From HXMU1420-2 sp034670145 (GTDB lineage Bacteria; Pseudomonadota; Alphaproteobacteria; Rhodobacterales; Rhodobacteraceae), in assembly GCA_034670145.1 (NCBI GenBank), contig JAXMOA010000006.1:1-64000 (forward strand): 64,000 bases of DNA, given 5' to 3'. Position numbers and translations under genes: made by a program. A model generated the notes under the pieces. That model saw only the letters and a list, made by a program, of their open reading frames with translations. It did not search any database and was not told the DNA's origin. This document shows, one piece after another, positions 7,556-15,451 of this stretch (its first letter is position 1; every line of letters starts with the position of its first letter).

Positions 7556-8100
7556 AGCTTTGCTGCGGCACTGATCCTTTGTTCACTCGGTCCGTTTCAT
7601 GCCCCGTCGCTTGTGTAAGTGGACTTTGTCCTGTTTGGGGAGGGGTGACCCATCCTCTTCGATTTTCCAATACGGTTTGACCGCCGCTGGTTTCAAAGCT
7701 CAGACGCCAAAAATTGGATGGTTACCCAACAAACTCGAAACGAAGGAATACGACCATACATCGTGTGAGCCAAAACTTGTTGGCCGGGCTCGGCAGGGAT
7801 AGGAGTAGTGAATGCTCCTCGTCGGTTCTCCACGAACGATCCGCCGGACTGACGCCAAGCGCCGGATGTACCTATCATTGCATTTAAGGTGCCTTTGGAT
7901 GCGAAGAGGTGATTGGTCGTGTGTCTGAACCCTGGCCAATAAACGGACATGTTTGTGCAGATGGCCGTCGGGTTTAAAAACGGTGCTTGCAATTCTCTCG
8001 ATTCGGAAGTAGAGCCGCCCTTCAATCACTACTCCACCGGACTTGTGCGTGACCTGGATGAATTGGGGCGCTCCGGTGATGTTGGAAAAAGGAATAGGCG
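7556..8100. other. Gap between oxygenase gene and rpmC
   Basis: About 545 bases hold no gene I can support with confidence. The only candidate is a 38-codon frame at 7812-7928 with a good AGGAG site, reported as a finding. A short AGGAG/CTCCT inverted repeat surrounds that start. A promoter for rpmC-rpmD must lie in or before this gap if the 5807 terminator is efficient, but I see no clear -35/-10 pair. Confidence 0.45.
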
Positions 8101-8307
8101 ATGAACGCCAAGGAACTGCGTGACAAGACGCCGGATCAGCTTCGTGATGATCTGGTTTCATTGAAGAAAGAAGCTTTCAATTTGCGTTTCCAGCAGGCAA
8201 CAGGCCAGCTGGAAAATACAGCGCGGATGCGTGAAGTGCGCCGGGACGCCGCGCGTGTAAAAACAGTATTGAACGAAATGGCCTCCGCGGCCGCTGGCGA
8301 GGAGTGA
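8101..8307 (+). CDS. rpmC: 50S ribosomal protein L29
   Basis: The 68 residues match L29: NAKELRDKTPDQLRDDLVSLKKE followed by FNLRFQQATGQLEN and a basic helix. L29 binds near the exit tunnel next to L23. An AAAGGAATAG sequence precedes the start. It opens the long uninterrupted run to rplR. Confidence 0.97.
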   Translation: MNAKELRDKTPDQLRDDLVSLKKEAFNLRFQQATGQLENTARMREVRRDAARVKTVLNEMASAAAGEE

Positions 8308-8311
8308 TCAG

Positions 8312-8542
8312 ATGCCCAAACGTATCCTTCAAGGCACTGTAACATCAGACGCCAATGCGCAGACCGTTACTGTCAAAGTAGAACGTCGTTTCAAGCACCC
8401 AGTTCTGCAAAAAACGATCCGTAAGTCCAAAAAATACAGGGCTCACGACGAAAACAATACCTACAAAGTGGGTGATGCCGTTCGGATTATCGAATGCGCA
8501 CCACGATCCAAAACGAAACGCTGGGAGGTGCTGGAGGCGTAA
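8312..8542 (+). CDS. rpsQ: 30S ribosomal protein S17
   Basis: The 76-residue OB-fold protein has the S17 blocks RILQGTVTSDANAQTVTVKVERR and DAVRIIECAPRSKTKRWEV. S17 binds 16S rRNA early in assembly. It starts four bases after rpmC. Confidence 0.97.
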   Translation: MPKRILQGTVTSDANAQTVTVKVERRFKHPVLQKTIRKSKKYRAHDENNTYKVGDAVRIIECAPRSKTKRWEVLEA

Positions 8543-8618
8543 GCCAACGCACCTTTCGGTTTGATCGAAACCCTGGGGGAAACAACCAGACCAGCCCCCA
8601 CAGGTCGGGAGAAACCAA

Positions 8619-8987
8619 ATGATCCAGATGCAAACCAATCTGGATGTAGCTGACAACTCTGGCGCCCGCCGAGTTCAGTGCATCAAGGTTTTGGGTGGTT
8701 CCAAACGCAAATATGCGTCCGTAGGCGACATTATTGTCGTTTCGGTTAAGGAAGCCATCCCGCGGGGCCGCGTGAAAAAAGGCGACGTCCGCAAGGCGGT
8801 TGTCGTACGCACCGCAAAAGAAGTTCGACGCGAAGATGGCACAGCCATTCGCTTTGATCGCAATGCAGCAGTCATCCTGAACAACAATATGGAGCCTATC
8901 GGCACCCGTATCTTTGGGCCGGTTGTTCGTGAATTGCGCGCGAAAAACTTTATGAAAATCATCTCGTTGGCGCCGGAGGTACTCTGA
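8619..8987 (+). CDS. rplN: 50S ribosomal protein L14
   Basis: The 122 residues begin MIQMQTNLDVADNSGARRVQ and end with the L14 motif IFGPVVRELRAKNFMKIISLAPEVL. L14 contacts 16S rRNA at an intersubunit bridge. The 76-base spacer after rpsQ is larger than its neighbours. Its stop overlaps the rplX start by one base. Confidence 0.98.
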   Translation: MIQMQTNLDVADNSGARRVQCIKVLGGSKRKYASVGDIIVVSVKEAIPRGRVKKGDVRKAVVVRTAKEVRREDGTAIRFDRNAAVILNNNMEPIGTRIFGPVVRELRAKNFMKIISLAPEVL

Positions 8988-9298
8988 TGGCTGCGAAGCT
9001 GAAAAAAGGTGACAAGGTCATCGTGCTTGCTGGCAAGGACAAAGGCAAAGAGGGGACTATTACCTCGCTTGATCCTAAAGTCGGAAAAGCAATCGTTGAT
9101 GGGCTGAACATCTCGATCCGTCACACCCGCCAAAGCCAGACGAGCCAAGGTGGACGCCTGCCCAAGGCAATGCCCATTGCAATCAGCAATCTGGCCTATG
9201 TCGACGCAAACGGCAAACCAACCCGTGTTGGCTTTCGCATTGAAGGCGACAAAAAGGTGCGTTTTGCCAAAACCACCGGAGATGTGATCGATGCTTGA
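8987..9298 (+). CDS. rplX: 50S ribosomal protein L24
   Basis: The 103-residue protein has the L24 KOW motif (KKGDKVIVLAGKDKGKEGTI) at its N-terminus and the VDGLNISIRHTRQS block. L24 starts 50S assembly. Its end overlaps rplE by eight bases. Confidence 0.97.
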   Translation: MAAKLKKGDKVIVLAGKDKGKEGTITSLDPKVGKAIVDGLNISIRHTRQSQTSQGGRLPKAMPIAISNLAYVDANGKPTRVGFRIEGDKKVRFAKTTGDVIDA

Positions 9299-9854
9299 CG
9301 CCACAGATTACAGCCCGCGTCTCAAGACGCTGTACAATGAAACCATCCGCGGCGCTCTGACCGAGGAGTTTGGTTACAAAAATGCGATGCAGTTGCCACG
9401 TTTGGACAAGATCGTTCTGAACATTGGTTGCGGTGCGGAGGCTGTTAAAGACTCCAAAAAGGCCAAATCTGCGCAGGAAGATCTGACTGCGATTGCAGGT
9501 CAGAAGGCGCTGGTCACCACAGCAAAGAAATCCATCGCTGGTTTCCGGGTCCGTGACGGAATGCCCATGGGCGCTAAAGTCACGCTTCGGGGCGACCGGA
9601 TGTACGAATTCCTGGATCGTTTGATCACCATTGCGATGCCGCGTATTCGCGACTTTCGCGGTGTTTCAGGCAACAGCTTTGACGGTCGGGGCAACTATGC
9701 CACCGGTTTGAAAGAGCACATCGTGTTCCCAGAAATTGACTATGACAAGGTCGATGAAGTTTGGGGTATGGACATCATCATCGGTACGACGGCCAAAACC
9801 GATGCCGAAGCCAAGGCGCTGTTGAAGCATTTCAACATGCCGTTCAACAGCTGA
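9291..9854 (+). CDS. rplE: 50S ribosomal protein L5
   Basis: The 187 residues contain the L5 blocks GQKALVTTAKKSIAGFRVRDG, GAKVTLRGDRMYEFLDRL and the glycine-rich GNSFDGRGNYATGLKEH. L5 binds 5S rRNA. The start inside rplX gives the LDATDYSPRLKTLYNE N-terminus usual for the family. Confidence 0.97.
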   Translation: MLDATDYSPRLKTLYNETIRGALTEEFGYKNAMQLPRLDKIVLNIGCGAEAVKDSKKAKSAQEDLTAIAGQKALVTTAKKSIAGFRVRDGMPMGAKVTLRGDRMYEFLDRLITIAMPRIRDFRGVSGNSFDGRGNYATGLKEHIVFPEIDYDKVDEVWGMDIIIGTTAKTDAEAKALLKHFNMPFNS

Positions 9855-9870
9855 GCCTGGGAGAGATATC

Positions 9871-10176
9871 ATGGCAAAAAAGAGCATGATCGAACGCGAA
9901 AAGAAGCGTGAACGCCTGGTGAAAAAATACGCCGCCAAGCGTGCCGCTTTGAAAGAAATCGCAAACAATGAAAGCCTGCCAATGGAAGAGCGTTTCAAAG
10001 CGCGCCTGAAGTTGGCAAAACTTCCACGTAACTCGTCGGCCACGCGGATTCATAACCGCTGCCAGCTGACAGGCCGTCCGCATGCTTATTATCGTAAGCT
10101 GAAAGTAAGCCGGATTGCGCTGCGTGAACTGGGATCTGCTGGTCAGATTCCTGGCATGGTAAAGTCGAGCTGGTGA
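9871..10176 (+). CDS. rpsN: 30S ribosomal protein S14 (C-minus form)
   Basis: The 101-residue protein is the long zinc-free form of S14: only one cysteine is seen in NRCQLTGRPHAYYRKL, not the four of the short zinc form. It ends with GQIPGMVKSSW. S14 lies in the 30S head near S3 and S10. Confidence 0.97.
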   Translation: MAKKSMIEREKKRERLVKKYAAKRAALKEIANNESLPMEERFKARLKLAKLPRNSSATRIHNRCQLTGRPHAYYRKLKVSRIALRELGSAGQIPGMVKSSW

Positions 10177-10186
10177 GGAGACAGAT

Positions 10187-10579
10187 ATGAACGATCCTAT
10201 CGGTGATATGCTGACTCGCATCCGCAACAGTCAGATGCGGCGCAAGTCCACGGTTTCAACACCAGCATCCAAGTTGCGTGCTTGGGTTTTGGATGTTTTG
10301 GCTGACGAAGGCTACATTCGCGGCTACGAAGAAGTGACTGGCGAAAATGGCCATCCTGCCATTGAAATCAGCCTGAAATATTACGAAGGCGACCCTGTTA
10401 TTCGCGAACTCAAGCGGGTCTCAAAGCCCGGGCGTCGTGTTTACATGAGCGTCAAGGAAATCCCCTCTGTCCGTCAGGGCCTGGGTGTTTCGATTGTCTC
10501 TACCCCCAAGGGTGTGATGTCGGATGCAAATGCACGGGCTGCCAATGTTGGTGGCGAAGTGCTCTGCACCGTCTTCTAA
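10187..10579 (+). CDS. rpsH: 30S ribosomal protein S8
   Basis: The 130 residues start MNDPIGDMLTRIRNSQMR and end with the S8 signature GLGVSIVSTPKGVMSDANAR. S8 binds the central domain of 16S rRNA and in E. coli represses the spc operon by binding its mRNA. Start follows a GAGGAG site ten bases after rpsN. Confidence 0.98.
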   Translation: MNDPIGDMLTRIRNSQMRRKSTVSTPASKLRAWVLDVLADEGYIRGYEEVTGENGHPAIEISLKYYEGDPVIRELKRVSKPGRRVYMSVKEIPSVRQGLGVSIVSTPKGVMSDANARAANVGGEVLCTVF

Positions 10580-10589
10580 GGAGGTCGCA

Positions 10590-11123
10590 ATGTCTCGTAT
10601 TGGTAAGAAGCCGATTGATCTGCCCAGCGGCGTGACCGCTACTCGATCCGGCCAAACGGTAGAAGTTAAGGGGCCCAAAGGCACCCGTAGTTTTACCGCG
10701 ACTGACGATGTAAGCGTTAGTATCGAAGACGACGCAGTGGTCGTTTCTCCTCGTGGCAAATCCAAACGCGCGCTGCAACAGTGGGGCATGTCCCGCACGC
10801 AGATCGCTAACCTTGTCACAGGGGTAACAACCGGGTTCAAAAAAGAGCTTGAAATCAACGGTGTTGGTTACCGAGCGCAGGTTCAGGGTACGTCTCTGCG
10901 CTTGAACCTGGGTTATAGCCACGACGTCGAATATGAAGCGCCACAGGGCATCACAATTACGGCCCCAAAGCAGACTGAAATTGTCGTCGAAGGTATTGAC
11001 CAACAACAGGTCGGACAAGTTGCCGCCGAAATCCGCGCATGGCGCAGACCGGAACCCTACAAGGGCAAGGGCATCAAATACAAAGACGAATATATCTTCC
11101 GTAAGGAAGGCAAGAAAAAGTAA
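10590..11123 (+). CDS. rplF: 50S ribosomal protein L6
   Basis: I take the ATG at 10590, preceded by AAGGAGG, which gives 177 residues and the normal N-terminus SRIGKKPIDLPSGV. A frame opening at 10524 inside rpsH lacks support. The C-terminal L6 signature RRPEPYKGKGIKYKDEYI is intact. L6 sits near the factor-binding site. Confidence 0.98.
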   Translation: MSRIGKKPIDLPSGVTATRSGQTVEVKGPKGTRSFTATDDVSVSIEDDAVVVSPRGKSKRALQQWGMSRTQIANLVTGVTTGFKKELEINGVGYRAQVQGTSLRLNLGYSHDVEYEAPQGITITAPKQTEIVVEGIDQQQVGQVAAEIRAWRRPEPYKGKGIKYKDEYIFRKEGKKK

Positions 11124-11134
11124 GGACGCTAGTT

Positions 11135-11494
11135 ATGGCAAACAGCAAACGAACTCTGTTTCTGAAGCGCCGCCTGCGTGTTCGGAACAAATTGCGGAAA
11201 GTAAACGCTGGCCGGCTTCGGCTGAGTGTTCATCGTTCGAACAAGAACATCAGCGTTCAGTTGATCGACGATGTACAGGGCGTGACTTTGGCAGCGGCTT
11301 CGACACTCGAAAAAGACTTGGGTGTTGTGGGCAAAAACAATGTTGAGGCAGCCTCCAAGGTTGGTTCTCTCATTGCCGAGCGTGCTAAGGCTGCCGGTGT
11401 AGAAGAAGCCTACTTTGATCGTGGTGGTTTCCTTTACCATGGCAAAGTCAAAGCTTTGGCCGACGCCGCGCGTGAAGGTGGCTTGAAGATCTGA
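11135..11494 (+). CDS. rplR: 50S ribosomal protein L18
   Basis: The 119-residue protein has the L18 pattern RLRLSVHRSNKNISVQLIDD and the C-terminal FDRGGFLYHGKVKALADAAREGGL. L18 binds 5S rRNA beside L5. A 178-base spacer with a hairpin separates it from rpsE, wider than usual. Confidence 0.97.
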   Translation: MANSKRTLFLKRRLRVRNKLRKVNAGRLRLSVHRSNKNISVQLIDDVQGVTLAAASTLEKDLGVVGKNNVEAASKVGSLIAERAKAAGVEEAYFDRGGFLYHGKVKALADAAREGGLKI

Positions 11495-11530
11495 TACGTC
11501 CATGCGCAATACATGCGCACGGCCCAAATT

Positions 11531-11570
11531 GACCAATCAGCGGGTTTCACCACTTGCTGATTGGTCGGTT
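11531..11570 (+). terminator. Hairpin between rplR and rpsE
   Basis: GACCAATCAGC (11531-11541) pairs perfectly with GCTGATTGGTC (11556-11566), followed by GGTTTT. The T run is short, so this may be a weak terminator or an internal processing site that lowers expression of rpsE-rpmD relative to upstream genes. Confidence 0.5.
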
Positions 11571-11672
11571 TTGAAGGTGGATTTTCCGCCTCGATGATCC
11601 GGGGGCCATCTTGTGCCCACCAAGGATTGAACAAATTGGCGCATATTGTGCCTCAAATGAAAAGGATGCCAG

Positions 11673-12272
11673 ATGGCAGAACAACGTGAAAATCGCCGCG
11701 GACGCGGGCGTGATCGTGAAGATCAAACTCCGGAATTTGCCGACCGTCTGGTTGCGATCAACCGCGTCTCGAAAACCGTAAAGGGTGGTAAGCGCTTTGG
11801 CTTCGCTGCTTTGGTTGTTGTCGGTGATCAGAAGGGTCGCGTTGGCTATGGTAAGGGTAAGGCCAAAGAGGTTCCCGAAGCCATCCGTAAGGCGACTGAA
11901 CAAGCAAAGCGCAAGATGATTCGCGTTCCTTTGCGTGAAGGTCGGACGCTGCACCATGACATCGAAGGTCGTTGGGGGGCTGGTAAAGTGGTTATGCGTT
12001 CCGCTCCTGAGGGAACCGGGATTATTGCAGGTGGTCCGATGCGGGCTGTGTTCGAGATGCTGGGCGTAAAAGACGTGGTATCAAAATCGACAGGTTCGCA
12101 GAACCCCTACAACATGATCCGGGCCACCATTGACGGACTGGAGAAAGAACAATCTCCACGTCACGTGGCGGCTCGTCGGGGCAAAAAAGTTGCGGACATT
12201 CTGCCAAAGCGGGATGAGGCGCAAAACAGCGCAGCTGCAGCCGAGGCCGTACCGGCCAAAGCTGAAGCGTAA
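11673..12272 (+). CDS. rpsE: 30S ribosomal protein S5
   Basis: The 199 residues contain the S5 RNA-binding domain (FADRLVAINRVSKTVKGGKRF, GYGKGKAKEVPEAIRKA) and the second domain with GTGIIAGGPMRAVFEMLG. S5 contributes to decoding fidelity. The N-terminus has a charged extension and the C-terminus an Ala-rich tail. Confidence 0.98.
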   Translation: MAEQRENRRGRGRDREDQTPEFADRLVAINRVSKTVKGGKRFGFAALVVVGDQKGRVGYGKGKAKEVPEAIRKATEQAKRKMIRVPLREGRTLHHDIEGRWGAGKVVMRSAPEGTGIIAGGPMRAVFEMLGVKDVVSKSTGSQNPYNMIRATIDGLEKEQSPRHVAARRGKKVADILPKRDEAQNSAAAAEAVPAKAEA

Positions 12273-12285
12273 GGAGAACTGAGAC

Positions 12286-12474
12286 ATGGCAAAAACCATC
12301 GTTGTCAAACAAATCGGTTCGCCGATCCGTCGTCCTGCAATCCAGCGCCAAACCCTGATTGGTTTGGGACTTAACAAGATGCACAAGACACGGGTTTTGG
12401 AGGATACTCCATCCATCCGCGGCATGGTCGCCAAGATCAGCCATCTTGTCGAGATCGTCGAAGAGCGCGACTAG
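12286..12474 (+). CDS. rpmD: 50S ribosomal protein L30
   Basis: The 62-residue protein matches L30: VVKQIGSPIRRPAIQRQTLIGLG and the closing MVAKISHLVEIV. It follows rpsE by 13 bases behind an AAGGAGAA site. A strong terminator follows, so rplO, normally the next gene, is on a separate transcript. Confidence 0.96.
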   Translation: MAKTIVVKQIGSPIRRPAIQRQTLIGLGLNKMHKTRVLEDTPSIRGMVAKISHLVEIVEERD

Positions 12475-12503
12475 GGTAAGCCTTAGTCGAATGAGTTAGA
12501 ATT

Positions 12504-12535
12504 GGGCGCTCCAGCATGTCTGGGCGCCCTTTTTT
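12504..12535 (+). terminator. Intrinsic terminator after rpmD
   Basis: GGGCGC (12504-12509) pairs with GCGCCC (12524-12529) and an inner CCAG/CTGG extends the stem past one bulged T. Six T follow at 12530-12535. This is a convincing rho-independent terminator inside the canonical spc gene order. Confidence 0.88.
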
Positions 12536-12686
12536 GTGTTCGCTTGGTCAAGGATTGCTGCAGGCGCATAGCGGCCAGACCAAATTGACGCTGGTTTATG
12601 CTGCAATGCGGCATCATATTCAGGCCATAGAAATTGACTCGCGTTGATGAGGAGGCCGGGTCCAGTACTGTCTTTAGGAGCAGAAC

Positions 12687-12902
12687 ATGGCTAATACCCT
12701 TAATCTTGATGCGTCCAGCATTTCCCCCGCCAGACCCACTTTGATGGACCGAGTGCGAGATATCGTAACGCGCCGTCGTATGTACACCACAACGGTGAAC
12801 GAGCTTGGACAACTTTCAGATCGCGAATTGAACGAGATGGGAATGGGTCGGCATGGCATTCGTCGAGTTGCCTGGGAATATGCCTACGGCGATCGCGCCT
12901 AA
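12687..12902 (+). CDS. Small DUF1127 protein (first copy)
   Basis: This 71-residue protein ends in a DUF1127-type helix-turn-helix-like motif, ELGQLSDRELNEMGMGRHGIRRVAWEYAYG. DUF1127 proteins are small, basic and often stress-induced in Rhodobacterales, where at least one has been described as an RNA-binding regulator; the role here is unknown. A TTTAGGAG site precedes the ATG. Terminators on both sides (12504-12535 and 12930-12956) make it its own transcription unit, wedged between rpmD and rplO. Confidence 0.85.
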   Translation: MANTLNLDASSISPARPTLMDRVRDIVTRRRMYTTTVNELGQLSDRELNEMGMGRHGIRRVAWEYAYGDRA

Positions 12903-12929
12903 ACTTTTACCTGACATTTTGGGTTCCCG

Positions 12930-12956
12930 CGCCTCCGGTACACCGGGGGCGTTTTT
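12930..12956 (+). terminator. Intrinsic terminator after first DUF1127 gene
   Basis: CGCCTCCGGT (12930-12939) and ACCGGGGGCG (12942-12951) form a GC-rich stem with one T-G pair and a very small loop. Five T follow. It starts 28 bases after the DUF1127 stop codon. Confidence 0.75.
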
Positions 12957-13054
12957 CATTGGTATGCATCAATTGCATGACGGGTAGACCTGTTGTCCCG
13001 TTGAAAAACAGGGATGCCGGAACCACCTAAACCTCAATCAAACGAAGAAAAAAT

Positions 13055-13088
13055 CCTTCCTCTGCCCGATCGGTTTTCGGGCGGAAGG
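13055..13088 (+). promoter_or_regulatory. Leader hairpin before second DUF1127 gene
   Basis: CCTTCC-TCT-GCCCGA (13055-13069) pairs with TCGGGC-GGAAGG (13077-13088), leaving a TCT bulge. The stem ends 16 bases before the ATG at 13105 and includes GGAAGG, the best Shine-Dalgarno-like sequence available. Folding could therefore limit translation; this is inference. Confidence 0.4.
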
Positions 13089-13104
13089 CAAATGGAATGA
13101 AACT

Positions 13105-13332
13105 ATGACACACATCAATACGAATGTTACGCTGGGAACTTCTCCGTTCTCAGCTTCTTGGTCAGTGCTGCAAGACATGATTGCCGGAGCGGTCCGCAAT
13201 CTTGGTCGTGCGATTGCGCCACTACCACGCAATCCAGAACTGAGAAACCTGAATGACCATGAACTTCAGGACATCGGTTTGCGCCGGTTGGACCAACATA
13301 CCTGTTTGCGCGACCGATACTTCCAGGTCTGA
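13105..13332 (+). CDS. Small DUF1127-like protein (second copy)
   Basis: The 75-residue product ends with NPELRNLNDHELQDIGLRRLDQ, which is the same DUF1127-type motif as the neighbour but otherwise the two proteins differ, so this is not a recent tandem duplication. It lies 120 bases before a spare frame leading into rplO. A hairpin in the leader may control its translation. Function unknown; a relation to the first copy is supported only by the shared motif and location. Confidence 0.72.
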   Translation: MTHINTNVTLGTSPFSASWSVLQDMIAGAVRNLGRAIAPLPRNPELRNLNDHELQDIGLRRLDQHTCLRDRYFQV

Positions 13333-13508
13333 ACGCAACGCAGGATGAGGCGCGATACGGGCTGACAACCAAAGCAGATCTGTCTTGCACCGGCCAAGAC
13401 TGGCGTCTATACGCTTCCGGTGCCAGACGGGCACATATCTAATCTTAAGACATGCCGAGGTTGATCCAATTACGCTTCGTGGATCACATCCGGCTTTGGA
13501 GAAGCGAA

Positions 13509-13976
13509 ATGAAATTGAACGAACTCCGGGACAACCCGGGTGCAACCAAGCCTCGTAAACGTGTAGGCCGTGGGCCTGGCTCCGGTACCGGTAAGATGGG
13601 TGGCCGCGGGATCAAGGGTCAAAAATCCCGGTCTGGTGTGGCAATCGCCGGATACGAAGGCGGCCAAATGCCATTGTATCAACGTTTGCCCAAACGTGGC
13701 TTCAACAAGCCGAATCGCAAGAAATTCTCGGTCGTGAACCTCGGTTTGATCCAGAAATTTGTCGAAGCCGGCAAACTTGGCACTGAAATCACCGAAGATA
13801 CGCTGATCGAAAGCGGATTGGTCCGTCGCAAGTTGGACGGTATTCGTGTTCTCGCCAAGGGTGAAGTGACGTCTGCGTTGACGATTTCGGTTACCGGAGC
13901 TTCGAAGGCGGCGATAGACGCCGTTGGAAATGCGGGTGGCACCCTGACGGTTACAACTGCCCCTGCGGCAGAGTAA
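13509..13976 (+). CDS. rplO: 50S ribosomal protein L15
   Basis: The ATG at 13509 gives 155 residues with the normal start KLNELRDNPGATKPRKRVGRG. The glycine-rich N-terminal tail (GSGTGKMGGRGIKGQKSRSG) and the C-terminal GASKAAIDAVGNAGG are intact. A longer upstream frame from 13452 adds unrelated residues and is rejected. rplO opens the rplO-secY-adk unit. Confidence 0.97.
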   Translation: MKLNELRDNPGATKPRKRVGRGPGSGTGKMGGRGIKGQKSRSGVAIAGYEGGQMPLYQRLPKRGFNKPNRKKFSVVNLGLIQKFVEAGKLGTEITEDTLIESGLVRRKLDGIRVLAKGEVTSALTISVTGASKAAIDAVGNAGGTLTVTTAPAAE

Positions 13977-14028
13977 CGGGTTGTGGGCGTGCCTAGAGCC
14001 GCCTACATATCTTAAAGTTTTCCAATGA

Positions 14029-14062
14029 CGCCGCCCGCACCGGAAAATGGTGACGGGCGGCG
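14029..14062. repeat. GC-rich hairpin between rplO and secY
   Basis: CGCCGCCCG (14029-14037) pairs with CGGGCGGCG (14054-14062), and an inner CACC/GGTG extends the stem. No T run follows, so it is unlikely to terminate by itself. It ends 24 bases before secY and may separate ribosomal from translocon expression by processing. Confidence 0.5.
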
Positions 14063-14086
14063 CTTGCATAAGAGAGACTGCATCGC

Positions 14087-15451
14087 ATGGTATCAGCCGC
14101 TGAACAGATGGCCGCCAACACAAGTTGGGCTGCGCTGGGAAAGGCAACCGATTTACGCAATCGGATCCTATTCACGCTAGCGCTGCTGATTGTCTATCGA
14201 CTGGGCACCTTTATTCCAGTGCCTGGCATCGATGGTGCGGCGCTTAGGGAGTTTATGGAATCGGCCGGGCAGGGCATCGGTGGCATGGTCAGCATGTTCA
14301 CGGGTGGCGCATTGGGCCGGATGGGGATCTTCGCGCTGGGAATCATGCCGTACATTTCGGCGTCGATTATTGTGCAGCTTTTGACCGCGATGGTTCCATC
14401 TCTTGAGCAACTCAAGAAGGAAGGCGAGCAAGGCCGCAAGAAGATCAACCAATACACCCGGTATGGTACGGTCGCTTTGGCAACCCTGCAGGCTTACGGC
14501 CTGGCTGTTTCGCTGGAATCAGGCAACATGGTTACAGACGCAGGTCTGTTCTTCCGGGCGTCTTGTGTCATCACACTTGTGGGTGGCACCATGTTCTTGA
14601 TGTGGTTGGGTGAGCAGATCACTTCGCGCGGCATCGGGAACGGCATTTCATTGATCATCTTTGTCGGCATCATTGCCGAGGTTCCAGCAGCGCTTGCACA
14701 GTTTTTCGCGTCTGGCCGGTCCGGTGCAATCAGCCCAGCGGTGATTGTCGGTGTCGTGGTCATGGTGGTTGTGACGCTCGCGTTTGTCGTGTTCATGGAA
14801 CGCGCACTACGCAAGATTCACATTCAGTATCCGCGCCGTCAGGTCGGGATGAAAGTCTACGACGGTGGGTCCTCTCATTTGCCGGTCAAGGTCAACCCCG
14901 CAGGTGTTATTCCAGCGATCTTCGCCAGTTCTTTGTTGCTTTTGCCAACCACGATTTCGGCTTTTGCTCAAACAGGTTCCACCGGCCCATTCATGTCTTG
15001 GCTGCTTGCATATTTCGGGCCTGGTCAGCCTCTGTATCTGCTCTTCTTTACCGCGATGATTGTGTTCTTCGCCTATTTCTACACATTCAACGTGTCGTTC
15101 AAGCCGGACGATGTTGCGGACAACCTCAAGAGCCAGAACGGGTTTGTTCCTGGCATCCGTCCAGGCAAGAAGACGGCCGAGTATCTTGAGTATGTAATCA
15201 ATCGGATCCTGGTTCTCGGCTCGGGCTACCTGGCCTTGGTATGCTTGTTTCCAGAAATCTTGCGTAGCCAATTTGCGATCCCGTTCTATTTTGGCGGCAC
15301 GTCCGTACTGATTGTTGTGACTGTTACCATGGACACCATTCAACAAGTTCAATCACACTTGTTGGCCCATCAATATGAAGGCCTTATTGAAAAGTCGCAG
15401 CTGCGCGGCAAAGGCAAGCGAAAGACAAAACGGAGCCCGTCCCGCAAATGA
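14087..15451 (+). CDS. secY: Preprotein translocase subunit SecY
   Basis: SecY is the channel of the SecYEG translocon in the inner membrane. The 454-residue protein has about ten hydrophobic segments, the FIPVPGID plug-region start (near residue 43), and cytosolic loops with EQLKKEGEQGRKKINQYTRYGT and the RQVGMKVYDGGSSHLPVKVNPAGVIP block. It starts MVSAAEQMAANTSWAALGKA, as in relatives. The last four bases overlap adk (ATGA), the usual secY-adk coupling. rpmJ is not found after it. Confidence 0.98.
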   Translation: MVSAAEQMAANTSWAALGKATDLRNRILFTLALLIVYRLGTFIPVPGIDGAALREFMESAGQGIGGMVSMFTGGALGRMGIFALGIMPYISASIIVQLLTAMVPSLEQLKKEGEQGRKKINQYTRYGTVALATLQAYGLAVSLESGNMVTDAGLFFRASCVITLVGGTMFLMWLGEQITSRGIGNGISLIIFVGIIAEVPAALAQFFASGRSGAISPAVIVGVVVMVVVTLAFVVFMERALRKIHIQYPRRQVGMKVYDGGSSHLPVKVNPAGVIPAIFASSLLLLPTTISAFAQTGSTGPFMSWLLAYFGPGQPLYLLFFTAMIVFFAYFYTFNVSFKPDDVADNLKSQNGFVPGIRPGKKTAEYLEYVINRILVLGSGYLALVCLFPEILRSQFAIPFYFGGTSVLIVVTVTMDTIQQVQSHLLAHQYEGLIEKSQLRGKGKRKTKRSPSRK

